Positions 52,542-61,539 of a DNA stretch of 64,000 bases are shown here, piece after piece (position 1 is the first letter of the stretch; the number at the start of each line of letters is the position of its first letter). The position numbers were made by a program, and so were the translations under genes. The stretch lies in assembly GCA_963740455.1 (NCBI GenBank), contig CAVUEF010000014.1, positions 1-64,000 on the forward strand. The letters are read 5' to 3'. Source of the stretch: Paucibacter sp963740455. Its GTDB lineage: Bacteria; Pseudomonadota; Gammaproteobacteria; Burkholderiales; Burkholderiaceae_C. The notes beneath the pieces are model-generated. The model worked only from the letters and a program-made list of their open reading frames with translations, was not told the DNA's origin and searched no databases.

Positions 52542-52778
52542 TCAGCGACGGCAGTTGGCAGCACGCAACTCGGCCGCAAACGAGGGCATGCTGGTCTCGT
52601 ACTGGTCGGCCAGACTCAGCAACTCGCGTTCGGCGGCGCGTTCGGCAGCGAGGGCGCGTCGGGCCTGCAGGATGGCCAGCAGATGCAACCAGGCGCGTGC
52701 GCCGATCGAGGCGAAGGAACCGCCGTGACGCACATTGTGGCCCAGGGGAAAACCGAAAGTTTGCGAAGCGATGGTCAT
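52542..52778 (-). CDS. small protein of unknown function divergent from a LysR regulator
   Basis: A 78-residue product: a hydrophobic-amphipathic middle (ARAWLHLLAILQARRALAAER) and an ELLSLADQYETSMPSFAAEL tail, which recalls small DUF1127-like proteins, although the match is loose. It is divergent from the LysR gene across a palindrome-rich 124-bp gap, an arrangement that supports a regulated real gene. No strong ribosome-binding site is seen. Confidence 0.55.
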   Translation of the reverse strand: MTIASQTFGFPLGHNVRHGGSFASIGARAWLHLLAILQARRALAAERAAERELLSLADQYETSMPSFAAELRAANCRR

Positions 52779-52827
52779 GACGAACTCTGCTCTGTAGAGG
52801 GCCCTTGTGAGGCCGGTACCGACAGTC

Positions 52828-52896
52828 TAGGGTAAACCCTATTCATTCAACAAATGAAATGTTTTCATTGATGGTATTAGCAGACGTAATATCATC
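52828..52896. promoter_or_regulatory. cluster of three palindromes between the small gene and the LysR gene
   Basis: TAGGGTAAACCCTA (52828-52841); AATGAAATGTTTTCATT (52853-52869, perfect 7-bp arms); GATGGTATTA/TAATATCATC (52870-52896, 9 of 10). The AT-rich DNA ends just before the LysR ATG at 52903. Such stacked dyads are typical of LysR activator and RNA polymerase sites. Confidence 0.6.
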
Positions 52897-52902
52897 ACCC
52901 AA

Positions 52903-53844
52903 ATGAATTTCCATACGCTGGATCTCAACTTGCTGCGCGTCTTTGACGCCGTCATGGCTGAGCGCAACCTGACACGTGCGGCGCAGCGCCTGGCCATGAC
53001 TCAGCCCGCCGTCAGCCATGCGCTCAAGCGCCTCAAGGCGGCCCTGGGCGAAGACTTGTTCCAACGCCAGGCCTTTGGTGTCAAGCCCTCGTCGCATGCG
53101 GAAAGCTTGTGGCCCGAGGTACGCGCCGCGCTGGACCGCCTGCGCGCCGTCTTGGCGCCGACCGAGTTCAACCCGCAACTCGACGAGCTGACGGTGCATC
53201 TGGCCATGGCCGACGCCACTGCCGCCATGCTGTTGCCGCCGTTGATGGTCGAGTTTGAACGCACAGGCACGCTGACCAATGTTCGCGTGCTGCCGCTGGC
53301 CACGCGCGACCCGCGCCGCTTGCTCGAGCAGGGCGAAGTCGATTGCGCCGTGGGCTATTTCCCTACCGCCGTGGCGACGCTGGCATCGCAAGCTGCGATG
53401 GCGCCGATCCATCATCACCGCCTGTACGAGAGCGAATATGTCTGTGTGATGCGGCGCGGCCATCCGATGGCCGATGAGCCGCTCACGCTCGACAGCTTTT
53501 GCGCCGCCCAGCATTTGCTGGTGAGCTTCTCGGGCCGGGCCCATGGGTTTGTCGATGAGTCGCTGGCCGGCATGAACCGGACGCGGCGCATTGTGCTGAC
53601 CGTCAACCAGTTCTTCACGGCGGGTCGCGTCGTCGCGCATTCGGATCTGCTGACGGTGCTGCCCGCGTCGTTTGTGAGCGCCACCGGCTACAAGAAGCAA
53701 TTGGTGCAACGTCCGCTGCCGATGCCGCTGGCGCGCGTGCATGTCGAAATGCTGTGGCACATGCGCCATGACGATCATCCGGGCCAGCGCTGGCTGCGCG
53801 AGCGCTTGATCGAAGCGGCGAGCCATGCCCTCGCGGTGGCATGA
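52903..53844 (+). CDS. LysR-family transcriptional regulator
   Basis: A 313-residue regulator with the HTH NLLRVFDAVMAERNLTRAAQRLAMTQPAVSHALKRL (in parts) and an effector domain containing LLEQGEVDCAVGYFP and AHSDLLTVLPASF. It resembles the NodD-like/nonaromatic LysR branch (ALKRLKAALGEDLF, PEVRAALDRLRAVL). It is divergent from the 78-residue gene and reads toward the UPF0149 gene. The effector is unknown. Confidence 0.88.
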   Translation: MNFHTLDLNLLRVFDAVMAERNLTRAAQRLAMTQPAVSHALKRLKAALGEDLFQRQAFGVKPSSHAESLWPEVRAALDRLRAVLAPTEFNPQLDELTVHLAMADATAAMLLPPLMVEFERTGTLTNVRVLPLATRDPRRLLEQGEVDCAVGYFPTAVATLASQAAMAPIHHHRLYESEYVCVMRRGHPMADEPLTLDSFCAAQHLLVSFSGRAHGFVDESLAGMNRTRRIVLTVNQFFTAGRVVAHSDLLTVLPASFVSATGYKKQLVQRPLPMPLARVHVEMLWHMRHDDHPGQRWLRERLIEAASHALAVA

Positions 53845-53875
53845 GACAGGCGCAACAGAGAGGACAATGCGCCCC

Positions 53876-54646
53876 ATGAAACAAGCTACGATTCCGAATC
53901 GCCATCTCGACCGAGACCTGACCGACACCGAGTTTGCCGAACTCGACGCTTTGCTGGCCCGCACGCCCGCGCCTTTGCAGGCGCTGGATCCGGTCATGCT
54001 CGACGGGTATCTGTGCGGTGTGCTGGTGCAGCCGCGTCTGCTGTCGCGCGATGAGTGGCTGCCCGCCATCTTCGATTACGAGGGTGGCAGATTGCCCGAG
54101 GACGTCGATGCCCAGTGGCTTGGGCGAGTGACCGCGCTGGTGACGCGCCGCCACACCGCGCTGGGCCGCACCCTGGCCGAGAGCGGCTGGTTCGATCCCT
54201 TGATCATGGACGTGGACGCCGAAGACGCCGAGGGTGAACCGCCTTCGGCCGAGGAAGCGGCCTTGCTCGCGGGCATGAACCCGCTGTCACGATCGTTGAT
54301 GCCCTGGGTGGCTGGTTTTCAGCACGCCACACTCACTTTCCCCGACCTGGCGGAATTGCCCGATGCGGCCGTGATGACGGCAATGGCGCGCTTGTTCCGG
54401 CACTTGCCTGCCGAGACCGACGAAGAACGCGAGCTGCTGGCGACGCTGGAGAAAGAGTATCCGCTGAAGGACCTCGACGCTGCGGTCGAAGACATGGTGG
54501 CGGCAGTCGCCGAATTGGGCGAGCTCACGCGCGCCCAACGCTTCAAGGTGGAAGCGGTGCGCCGCGACGCGCCCAAGGTGGGCCGCAACGATCCCTGCCC
54601 CTGCGGCAGCGGACGCAAGTTCAAGGCCTGCCACGGCGCGAATTGA
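53876..54646 (+). CDS. UPF0149/YecA-family protein with C-terminal SEC-C metal-binding motif
   Basis: A 256-residue protein. The UPF0149 domain (LTDTEFAELDALLARTPAPL, MLDGYLCGVLVQP) is followed near the end by the SEC-C motif VGRNDPCPCGSGRKFKACHG, which binds zinc as in SecA. YecA-type proteins are linked to SecA, ribosomes or proteostasis, but the role is not firm. The ATG at 53876 is used; ATG at 53867 adds three residues. A related protein without SEC-C is encoded at 58166-58903. Confidence 0.88.
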   Translation: MKQATIPNRHLDRDLTDTEFAELDALLARTPAPLQALDPVMLDGYLCGVLVQPRLLSRDEWLPAIFDYEGGRLPEDVDAQWLGRVTALVTRRHTALGRTLAESGWFDPLIMDVDAEDAEGEPPSAEEAALLAGMNPLSRSLMPWVAGFQHATLTFPDLAELPDAAVMTAMARLFRHLPAETDEERELLATLEKEYPLKDLDAAVEDMVAAVAELGELTRAQRFKVEAVRRDAPKVGRNDPCPCGSGRKFKACHGAN

Positions 54647-54663
54647 GTCGGGGCAGAGCGGCG

Positions 54664-55470
54664 ATGCGTTTGCAGTTGCTGTCCGATCTCCACATGGAGA
54701 CCGAGGCTTTCGATCCCGAGCCCGCCGCCGACGCCGAAGTCTTGGTGCTGGCCGGCGACATCGACACGACCTGGCAAGGACTGGCGCGGTTTCGTGACTG
54801 GCCCGTGCCGGTGCTGTTTGTGCCTGGAAATCACGAGTTCGATGGGCGCGAACTGCAGGTCGCGGGCCCCGCATTGCGCGAATATGCTGAGGCCTTGGGG
54901 CTGAGGCTGCTTGACTTCGATAGCAGCATTCTCACCGACAAGCAGGGACGGCGTGTGCGCTTTGTGGGCAACACGCGCTGGAGCGACTTCGACGTGTTCG
55001 GCGTCCCGCAGCGCGAGCGCGCGATGCGGGCAGGCAGCTACTTCCAGCGCGTCATGCGAGCGACTTGTGGCGGCCAAGTGTTCGATGCCGCCGCGGTGCG
55101 CGCGCAGGGCCTGCTGTGCCGCGCATGGCTGGCGCGTACGCTGGCCGAGCCCGTCGATGGGCGCTGGGATGCCCAGGTGGCGATCACGCACTTTGCGCCC
55201 AGCCTGCTCAGTGCAGACAAACGTTACGGCAATCAACCCGGGACGGCGAGTTTTTGCAACAACGATGAAGACCTGTTGCCACGCGCGAATTTGTGGCTGC
55301 ACGGTCATCTGCACTGCCGGCATGACTACCAATTCGCCCACGCGGGCGGCAGCACGCGAGTCGTCAGCAATGCGCGCGGGCTATGGCACAAGGGCGAAGC
55401 CGACGGACATGACCCCTTGCTGACATTCGAAGTGTTTTCAGCGCGCGCCGGTGCGGCGCGACAGCCATGA
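54664..55470 (+). CDS. metallophosphoesterase
   Basis: A 268-residue calcineurin-like phosphoesterase with the metal-ligand blocks LLSDLHME (DxH), LAGDID (GD), PGNHEFDG (GNHE), VAITHFAPS and the terminal LHGHLHC (GHxH). The substrate is not predictable. It follows the UPF0149 gene by 17 bp in the same direction and is likely cotranscribed. Its 3' end overlaps a small convergent gene by 33 bp. Confidence 0.9.
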   Translation: MRLQLLSDLHMETEAFDPEPAADAEVLVLAGDIDTTWQGLARFRDWPVPVLFVPGNHEFDGRELQVAGPALREYAEALGLRLLDFDSSILTDKQGRRVRFVGNTRWSDFDVFGVPQRERAMRAGSYFQRVMRATCGGQVFDAAAVRAQGLLCRAWLARTLAEPVDGRWDAQVAITHFAPSLLSADKRYGNQPGTASFCNNDEDLLPRANLWLHGHLHCRHDYQFAHAGGSTRVVSNARGLWHKGEADGHDPLLTFEVFSARAGAARQP

Positions 55471-55659
55471 CATGGGCGATTCCTGCTGGAACGGCTCGGC
55501 GCCCGCCGCTGCCGCTGGCAAGGGCAGGTAATCCATCTCATCGCTGAGACTGGCTTCCATGCCGAACGCCGTGCCCAAGTCGGCAGGATCTTGCTCCGGC
55601 GGGACATATGCCCGCGAGCTGGCGCGACGGAATCGAGGCATGGCGGGCAGAAATTTCAT
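55438..55659 (-). CDS. small protein of unknown function
   Basis: A 73-residue product that begins MKFLPAMPRFRRASSRAYVP and is acidic and Ala/Pro-rich in the middle (EASLSDEMDYLPLP). A GAGG element lies just upstream of the ATG at 55659. It overlaps the metallophosphoesterase 3' end. No family is recognised; it could be spurious. Confidence 0.4.
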   Translation of the reverse strand: MKFLPAMPRFRRASSRAYVPPEQDPADLGTAFGMEASLSDEMDYLPLPAAAAGAEPFQQESPMSWLSRRTGAR

Positions 55660-55940
55660 GATGGACCTCACTGCGAACAAAGACAGTGACACTAGTTTCG
55701 TGTGCGTTGCAGAAAACAAAACCCCCCCATTGGGTGGAGAGCAACAATTAGTTGGGAATTACGCACGCTTATTCGTCAACTGAGAACGCGCATCCAGATG
55801 GCAAGGCAGGAATCGCTCGGGTCGCGCAGGCCTTGGCGAGCGTGCCGGCCCGCTGCCACCATTGCCGGCTGTTAGGGATGGCGCGCGCTGGCACAGCTTC
55901 TATGCTGAAGGCATATCGGTGGCGCGGCGAGTTCTCTCGA

Positions 55941-56156
55941 ATGACGCAAAGAGTGTTCAACCTTCTCACCTGGGGCGTGGTCGGCGTCGCGGTGTTGAGT
56001 TCCTTGTGGCTGGTATCGCAGGTGCCGGTGGCCGACTTGCGCGCCGCCAAGGTGTTGCAACACGAAGGCGCGCTGATGTCCTTGCCAAGCGAGCCGACAG
56101 CCGCGGGCCCGCAAGCCTCGGCGGCGGCGGCATCTGGCCGCTCAGACAAGCGGTAG
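55941..56156 (+). CDS. small single-helix membrane protein
   Basis: A 71-residue product with one clear helix (VFNLLTWGVVGVAVLSSLWLVSQV in parts) and an Ala/Ser-rich, polar C-terminus. The ATG at 55941 is the natural start because the helix follows at once; upstream in-frame codons add an unlikely Arg/His/Cys-rich extension. No family is recognised. The next gene, an Hsp70-like protein, begins 110 bp later. Confidence 0.45.
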   Translation: MTQRVFNLLTWGVVGVAVLSSLWLVSQVPVADLRAAKVLQHEGALMSLPSEPTAAGPQASAAAASGRSDKR

Positions 56157-56266
56157 CGGACCTCCCCTGAGCGCTTGGCCCGGATGGAGCTTGACGCGAC
56201 GTCGCTACAATCCGCGCCCGCTCACAGTTTCCACAGACCCGGCACGCATCGGGCTGATCGCCATCC

Positions 56267-57604
56267 ATGCACGTGCCCACCGTCGCCCCTAGAAAACCCG
56301 TCACAACCGTTGGCGCCTCGTTCTGTGCCATTGATTTCGGCACCTCGAATTCGGCCATTGCGATTTCGGCTTCTGGCCAGCGCATGCGACTCGTACCGCT
56401 GGAAGGCCAGCACGTCACCATGCCCACCGCGGTGTTCTATCACGCCGACCGTGAACATGACGTCGACGGCCCGGCGCGCTCCTTTGGCCGCGCCGCCATC
56501 GCCGCTTACGTCGAGGGTCTCGACGGGCGCCTGATGCGCTCGATGAAAAGCATGCTGGGCTCCAACCTGGTCGAACAGAGCACGGATGTGGGTGGCGGAC
56601 GTTCAGCCAAATACTTTGACGTGCTTGCCGGCTACCTGAAGCGACTTCGTCGCTGCGCCCAAGCCGAGCAGCTTGACGCCGAGTTGCGCCAGGTGGTGCT
56701 GGGCCGCCCGGTGTTTTTTGTCGATGATGACGCGCAGCGCGACGCGGCGGCACAGGCCACCATGGAGGCCGCCGCCCGCGCCGTCGGTTTTGACGACGTG
56801 CAGTTCCAGTTCGAACCCATTGCAGCGGCGTTCGACTACGAGCAGCAGGCGCAGCAAGAGCAGATCGTGCTGGTCGCCGACATTGGCGGCGGCACCTCGG
56901 ACTTTTCGCTGGTGCGCGTGGGCCCGCAGCGCATGCACCGGCTCGATCGGCGCGACGACATCCTGGCCAACCACGGTGTGCATATTGCCGGCACCGACTT
57001 CGATCGCCGCATCGAGCTCAGCGCCATCTTGCGCGAATTCGGCTTTCAGGCCATGGGTCCGAGCATCGCGGGGTCGATACCGCGCGAGGTGCCCAGCGCG
57101 GTCTATTTCGACCTCGCCACCTGGCACTTGATCAACACCGTCTACAGTCCCGGGCGCGTGATGGAGCTGCGTGGCATGAAGGGCTTCTATGGTCAGCTGC
57201 ACCACCATCGGCGGCTGATGACGGTCATCACCGAGCGCTTGGGGCACGAGCTGGTGGCGCGCGCCGAAGCCGCCAAGATCGAAGTCTCGGCTGGCGGCGA
57301 TACGCAGATCGACCTGGGCCTGGTTGAGTTCGGTTTGCGCGTCGGTCTTGGCGAGGCGGATGCGGTCGCCGCCTTGGAGGCGGACTTGCAACGCATCGTG
57401 CAGGCGGCGCGCGACACCGTCCGCGAGGCCGGCTTGCGTGCGAATCAGGTGAACGCGCTCTATTTCACCGGTGGCTCGACCGGTCTGCGCCTGCTGGCCA
57501 AGCGCATCGCCGCCGAATTCAGCCAAGCCGAGGTGGTGCGCGGCGACCGCTTCGCGTCGGTGGCCACCGGCCTGGGCCTGCACGCGGCACGGCTGTTTGC
57601 CTGA
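56267..57604 (+). CDS. Hsp70-like protein (YegD-type)
   Basis: A 445-residue actin-fold ATPase lacking the canonical substrate-binding half of DnaK. Phosphate and adenosine motifs are visible: FCAIDFGTSNSAIAISASG, the connect block LVADIGGGTSDFSLVRVG, HIAGTDFDRRIE, and the C-terminal YFTGGSTGLRLLAKRI. The size fits YegD and related atypical Hsp70s. No DnaJ or GrpE is nearby, so the cofactor and client are unknown. Confidence 0.88.
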   Translation: MHVPTVAPRKPVTTVGASFCAIDFGTSNSAIAISASGQRMRLVPLEGQHVTMPTAVFYHADREHDVDGPARSFGRAAIAAYVEGLDGRLMRSMKSMLGSNLVEQSTDVGGGRSAKYFDVLAGYLKRLRRCAQAEQLDAELRQVVLGRPVFFVDDDAQRDAAAQATMEAAARAVGFDDVQFQFEPIAAAFDYEQQAQQEQIVLVADIGGGTSDFSLVRVGPQRMHRLDRRDDILANHGVHIAGTDFDRRIELSAILREFGFQAMGPSIAGSIPREVPSAVYFDLATWHLINTVYSPGRVMELRGMKGFYGQLHHHRRLMTVITERLGHELVARAEAAKIEVSAGGDTQIDLGLVEFGLRVGLGEADAVAALEADLQRIVQAARDTVREAGLRANQVNALYFTGGSTGLRLLAKRIAAEFSQAEVVRGDRFASVATGLGLHAARLFA

Positions 57605-57636
57605 GCGCTACGCGCCTCGATACACCGACGCGGCGT

Positions 57637-58113
57637 CTATGCCTCATCCACCCAGTAATCCAGCGCATCTTGCGTTCGCGTCATGTGGCGCAGGCCGCCG
57701 CCGAACGCGCCGATCTTCTTCGAGTCGGGGTATTCGCAGACTTCAGCCGGCATCATGGTGCTGACCGACAGGTAGGCAAGCTCGGCCTGCGAGTCATTGA
57801 TGATCTGGTGCGCCGTTTCGGGGCCGCCGGTGGGGCAGCAGATCAGGTCGCCTGCCCGAATCTTCCTTGTCTCGGCGCCATAGCGCAGCATGCCTTCGCC
57901 CTTCACGATGAAGAACATCTCCTCTTCGCCACGATGACTGTGGAACGGGCACGAGCGCTTTCCGGGTGGCACGACATCGTAGGAATATCCCAGTTGTTTC
58001 GCGCCCAGCAGCGGCCCTATGCGCACCGCGTCGGATTCGAACTGGCTGCCCTGCTCGAAATGTTCGAGCTTCAATTCGCCCAGGTTGACCACCTTCGAAT
58101 CGATCACGCGCAT
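57637..58113 (-). CDS. cupin-domain protein
   Basis: A 158-residue single-cupin protein. Motif 1 has the metal-ligand pattern in FHSHRGEEEMFFIVKGEG and motif 2 is GDLICCPTGGPETAHQIIND. The second part is capped by a short C-terminal tail. Function is not predictable; many such proteins bind a metal and a small ligand. It lies between the Hsp70-like gene (convergent) and the second UPF0149 gene on the same strand. Confidence 0.85.
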   Translation of the reverse strand: MRVIDSKVVNLGELKLEHFEQGSQFESDAVRIGPLLGAKQLGYSYDVVPPGKRSCPFHSHRGEEEMFFIVKGEGMLRYGAETRKIRAGDLICCPTGGPETAHQIINDSQAELAYLSVSTMMPAEVCEYPDSKKIGAFGGGLRHMTRTQDALDYWVDEA

Positions 58114-58165
58114 GGGGCACTCCGTTGCGGTTGAAGAAAATGTCTCTCGCCGTGCGAATCAGGGG

Positions 58166-58903
58166 TCAGCGCTTGTGCGACCTTGTTGGCGCTGCCCCAC
58201 GCCGCGCTGCGATGCGCCGCGGCACCTCGGCGACAGGCTTGGGCTGGGGCCGCGAGATGTCGGCCAACTGCAGGCAACTGCGCACCAATCCTTCGACGGC
58301 CTCGCTCAGATCAACGGGGGGCTCGAGCGTTTCGATCTCGGCGAGCAAGGCGTCGGCATCTTCCAGATCGTCCGCATCCAGATGCATGTAAATCGTCGCC
58401 AAGGGCTCCAGCAGGTCGGCCGCCTGCAAGCCCATCAATGCGGTGAACATGTCGGCGCCCAGCGCAAAACCGGCCACCCAGGGGAACACCGTTTCCGACG
58501 GCGTGGCCTCTTCATCCATCTCGAATATCCACGGGTCGAACCATTGCCGCTCGGTGATCGCATGTTTCAACTCCTGATGCCGCTGCGCAACCAAGGCATG
58601 CAGCGGTTTGGCGTTGTAGCGCGCCGGCAGGGCGCGGCCTTCGATGTCGGTCACATAAGGCAGCCACTGGGTCGGCAGCAGCGGAATCGGTTGCAGCAGC
58701 ACCGCGCACAAATAGCCGTCGAGCATGCTCACATCGAGCGGCTCGAGCGGCGCGGGGACCTTGTCGAGCAAGGCCTCGAGCGCAGCGATGTCGGACTCAA
58801 GCATGGGCGACGCTAGCGGCGCCGTCTCGCGTGTTGCGACGGGGCTGGCACTGCGGTGACCCGCGCGGGAAGGGGTCTTGGGGGAGGGCTTTGAAGTACT
58901 CAT
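58166..58903 (-). CDS. UPF0149 (YecA/YgfB-like) family protein without SEC-C
   Basis: A 245-residue protein with the UPF0149 core (SDIAALEALLDKVPAPLEPL, MLDGYLCAVLLQP, FPWVAGFALG) and a basic tail (PRRIAARRGAAPTRSHKR), but no CPCGSG motif. The first 33 residues are Ser/Pro/Thr-rich and may be an over-called start; ATG within SPMLESD is an alternative. It is a paralog of the gene at 53876-54646, both with the LDGYLC motif. Confidence 0.85.
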   Translation of the reverse strand: MSTSKPSPKTPSRAGHRSASPVATRETAPLASPMLESDIAALEALLDKVPAPLEPLDVSMLDGYLCAVLLQPIPLLPTQWLPYVTDIEGRALPARYNAKPLHALVAQRHQELKHAITERQWFDPWIFEMDEEATPSETVFPWVAGFALGADMFTALMGLQAADLLEPLATIYMHLDADDLEDADALLAEIETLEPPVDLSEAVEGLVRSCLQLADISRPQPKPVAEVPRRIAARRGAAPTRSHKR

Positions 58904-58964
58904 GCCCGATTGTGAGCTGTTTGACGTGGCATTTCCGTCGGACGACGGCGTAAAACACGGCGTG

Positions 58965-59924
58965 CTATTTGTCTGAAGGGCTGGGTGTTGTGCCGAACCC
59001 CGGCTTCAATGCGTCGCGCAGATGCTCGACCAAAAGGCGCACCGGCCTTGCCGTGGTGCTGCTCCACGGGTGGATGGCGTAGATGCTGTCGCCGAACACG
59101 CCGACCGGGCGCCAGTCGGGCAACAGCTCGCGCAGCCGCCCGGCGCGCAGCGCCGCTGCGGCGCTGAAGTCGGGCAGCAAGGCCAGGCCGAGGCCGGCCA
59201 GCACGGCATCACGCAACACCTCGCTATTGCCGGCGCGCAAGGGGCCGGCAATGCTGACGCGGTGGCGCTCGCCGCTCGCTTCTCCTGCCTGCGAGCTTCG
59301 TTCGAACAACCAGGCGGCCGGTCCGGGTCTGAGGTAGCTCAGGCAGGCATGCTGGGACAGGTCGGCTGGATGCTCGGGCACGCCATAGCGGCGCAGGTAA
59401 CCGGCGCTGGCCAGCAACAAGGTGCGCGAGGCGCAGAGCTTGAACGCGACATGGCTCTCGGGCGGCGTGCTGGTGTGGCGAATCGCCAGATCGAAGCCCT
59501 CCTGTGCCAGTGAGACGATGCGGTCGCTCAGGTCCAGATCCACACGCACCTCGGGATAGCGGCGCAAGAAGCCTTCCAACTGCGGCGCCACATGCTGGCG
59601 CCCCAGGGCCACCGGTGCGGTGACGCGCAACAGACCGCGCGGCTGGCCCGCAGCGTCGCGTGCAGCGTTGAGGCTGCGGCTGATTTGCTCGAAGTTCTCC
59701 GACGTGTCGTCCACCAGGCGCTGGCCGGCGTCGGTGAGACGCACCGAGCGGGTGGTGCGCTGCACCAGCGTCTGTCCAACGGCACGCTCGAGATCGCTGA
59801 TGCGCTGACTGACCGCGGCCTTGGACAGGCCCAGACGCTGCGCCGCCTTGGTGAAGCTGCCCAGCTGAGCGATCACGGTGAGCGCGTGCAGCTGGCTCCA
59901 GAGCAGGTCGTTGCGATTCTCCAT
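58965..59924 (-). CDS. LysR-family transcriptional regulator
   Basis: A 319-residue regulator with HTH LGSFTKAAQRLGLSKAAVSQRISDLERAVG (in parts), a linker TRSVRLTDAG, and effector-domain segments LLRVTAPVALGRQHVAPQL and FDLAIRHTSTPPESH. This is the CrgA-like branch. It is divergent from mmsA with 89 bp between starts, so the mmsA/SDR pair is the likely target. A palindrome covers its own start codon, which implies autorepression. Confidence 0.88.
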   Translation of the reverse strand: MENRNDLLWSQLHALTVIAQLGSFTKAAQRLGLSKAAVSQRISDLERAVGQTLVQRTTRSVRLTDAGQRLVDDTSENFEQISRSLNAARDAAGQPRGLLRVTAPVALGRQHVAPQLEGFLRRYPEVRVDLDLSDRIVSLAQEGFDLAIRHTSTPPESHVAFKLCASRTLLLASAGYLRRYGVPEHPADLSQHACLSYLRPGPAAWLFERSSQAGEASGERHRVSIAGPLRAGNSEVLRDAVLAGLGLALLPDFSAAAALRAGRLRELLPDWRPVGVFGDSIYAIHPWSSTTARPVRLLVEHLRDALKPGFGTTPSPSDK

Positions 59925-59945
59925 TGTTCACATTATCGAACAATG
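59922..59945. promoter_or_regulatory. perfect palindrome over the LysR start codon
   Basis: CATTGTTC (59922-59929) and GAACAATG (59938-59945) are perfect 8-bp arms 8 bp apart; the left arm contains the LysR ATG. It is a strong LysR operator candidate, about 70 bp upstream of the mmsA start at 60014. Confidence 0.65.
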
Positions 59946-60013
59946 CAGTCGGCAATTGTGGATTGGCAAGCCGCGTACTGCAGCCTAGACTGCAAGCTCT
60001 CAAGGAGATCAAC

Positions 60014-61534
60014 ATGGCCGCACCGACCCCATTCACTGCCCGCAACGACATCACCCACTTCATCAACGGCAAGCCTCAGGGCGCCAGTGGCGGTCGCAGC
60101 CAGGCGGTCTACAACCCCGCTACCGGTGAAGTGGCGCGCCAGGTGCAGCTCGCGAGCAGCGACGATGTGAACGCCGCGGTTGCCGCGGCCAAGGCGGCGT
60201 TCCCGGCCTGGTCGGATGCGCCGCCACTGCGCCGCGCGCGCGTGATGTTCAAGTTTCTCGAACTGCTGAATCAGAACAAGGACGCGCTGGCCGCGATGAT
60301 CACCGCCGAGCACGGCAAGGTGTTCACCGACGCGCAGGGCGAGGTGGCGCGCGGCATCGACATCGTCGAATTCGCCTGCGGCATTCCGCAGCTCTTGAAA
60401 GGCGACTACACCGAGCAGGTCGCGACCGGCATCGACAACTGGACCCTGCGCCAGTCGCTCGGTGTGGTGGCCGGCATCACGCCGTTCAACTTTCCGGTCA
60501 TGGTGCCGATGTGGATGTTCCCGGTGGCGATCGCCTGCGGCAACACCTTTGTGCTCAAGCCCAGCGAGCGCGATCCCTCGCCCAGCCTGTTGCTCGCCGA
60601 ACTGCTGCGTCAGGCCGGCTTGCCCGACGGCGTGTTCAACGTGGTGCAGGGCGACAAGGTGGCGGTCGACACGCTGCTGGGCCATCCGGACGTGAAGGCG
60701 CTGAGCTTTGTGGGCTCGACGGCGATTGCGCAATACATCTACGAGACCGGCGCGCATCACGGCAAGCGTGTGCAGGCCTTGGGTGGCGCCAAGAACCATA
60801 TGGTGGTGATGCCTGATGCCGACATCAATCAGACCGTTGACGCGCTGATCGGTGCGGGCTACGGCTCAGCCGGCGAGCGTTGCATGGCGATCTCGGTGGC
60901 GGTGCTGGTCGGTGATGTGGCCGACAAGATCGTCCCCTTGCTGGCCGAGCGCGCGCGTGCACTGAAGATCAAGAACGGCATGGAGCTCGACGCCGAGATG
61001 GGCCCCATCGTGACGCGCGAAGCGCTGAACCGCATCGAGGGCTATGTCGGCATCGGCGTCGAAGAAGGTGCCGAGTTGGTGGTCGACGGCCGTGGCCACA
61101 AGGTGGCGGGGCACGAGAGCGGCTTCTTCACCGGCGGCACGCTGTTCGACCATGTTCTGCCGTCGATGCGCATCTACAAGGAAGAGATCTTCGGCCCGGT
61201 GCTGGTCTGCGTGCGCGTGCCCGACTTCGCCGCTGCGGTCAACTTGGTGAACGCGCACGAATACGGCAACGGCGTGGCCTGCTTCACCAGCGACGGCAAT
61301 GTGGCGCGCGAATTTGCGCGGCGCATCCAGGTCGGCATGGTCGGCATCAATGTGCCGATTCCGGTGCCGATGGCCTGGCACGGCTTTGGCGGCTGGAAGA
61401 AGAGCCTGTTCGGCGACATGCACGCCTATGGCGAAGAAGGCGTGCGCTTCTACACCCGGCAGAAGAGCGTGATGCAGCGCTGGTCGTCGAGCACGCCCAA
61501 GGGTGCTGAGTTCGTGATGCCGACATCGAAGTAA
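60014..61534 (+). CDS. mmsA: CoA-acylating methylmalonate-semialdehyde dehydrogenase
   Basis: Converts methylmalonate or malonate semialdehyde to propionyl- or acetyl-CoA, a valine and inositol catabolic step. The 506 residues show ITPFNFPVMVPMWMFPVAIACGNTF (in parts), Cys290 in GSAGERCMA, EIFGPVLVCVRV and the MmsA-typical C-terminus MAWHGFGGWKKSLFGDMHAYG. AAGGAG precedes the ATG at 60014. It is followed 5 bp later by an SDR gene and preceded by a divergent LysR regulator. Confidence 0.93.
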   Translation: MAAPTPFTARNDITHFINGKPQGASGGRSQAVYNPATGEVARQVQLASSDDVNAAVAAAKAAFPAWSDAPPLRRARVMFKFLELLNQNKDALAAMITAEHGKVFTDAQGEVARGIDIVEFACGIPQLLKGDYTEQVATGIDNWTLRQSLGVVAGITPFNFPVMVPMWMFPVAIACGNTFVLKPSERDPSPSLLLAELLRQAGLPDGVFNVVQGDKVAVDTLLGHPDVKALSFVGSTAIAQYIYETGAHHGKRVQALGGAKNHMVVMPDADINQTVDALIGAGYGSAGERCMAISVAVLVGDVADKIVPLLAERARALKIKNGMELDAEMGPIVTREALNRIEGYVGIGVEEGAELVVDGRGHKVAGHESGFFTGGTLFDHVLPSMRIYKEEIFGPVLVCVRVPDFAAAVNLVNAHEYGNGVACFTSDGNVAREFARRIQVGMVGINVPIPVPMAWHGFGGWKKSLFGDMHAYGEEGVRFYTRQKSVMQRWSSSTPKGAEFVMPTSK

Positions 61535-61539
61535 GCCCG

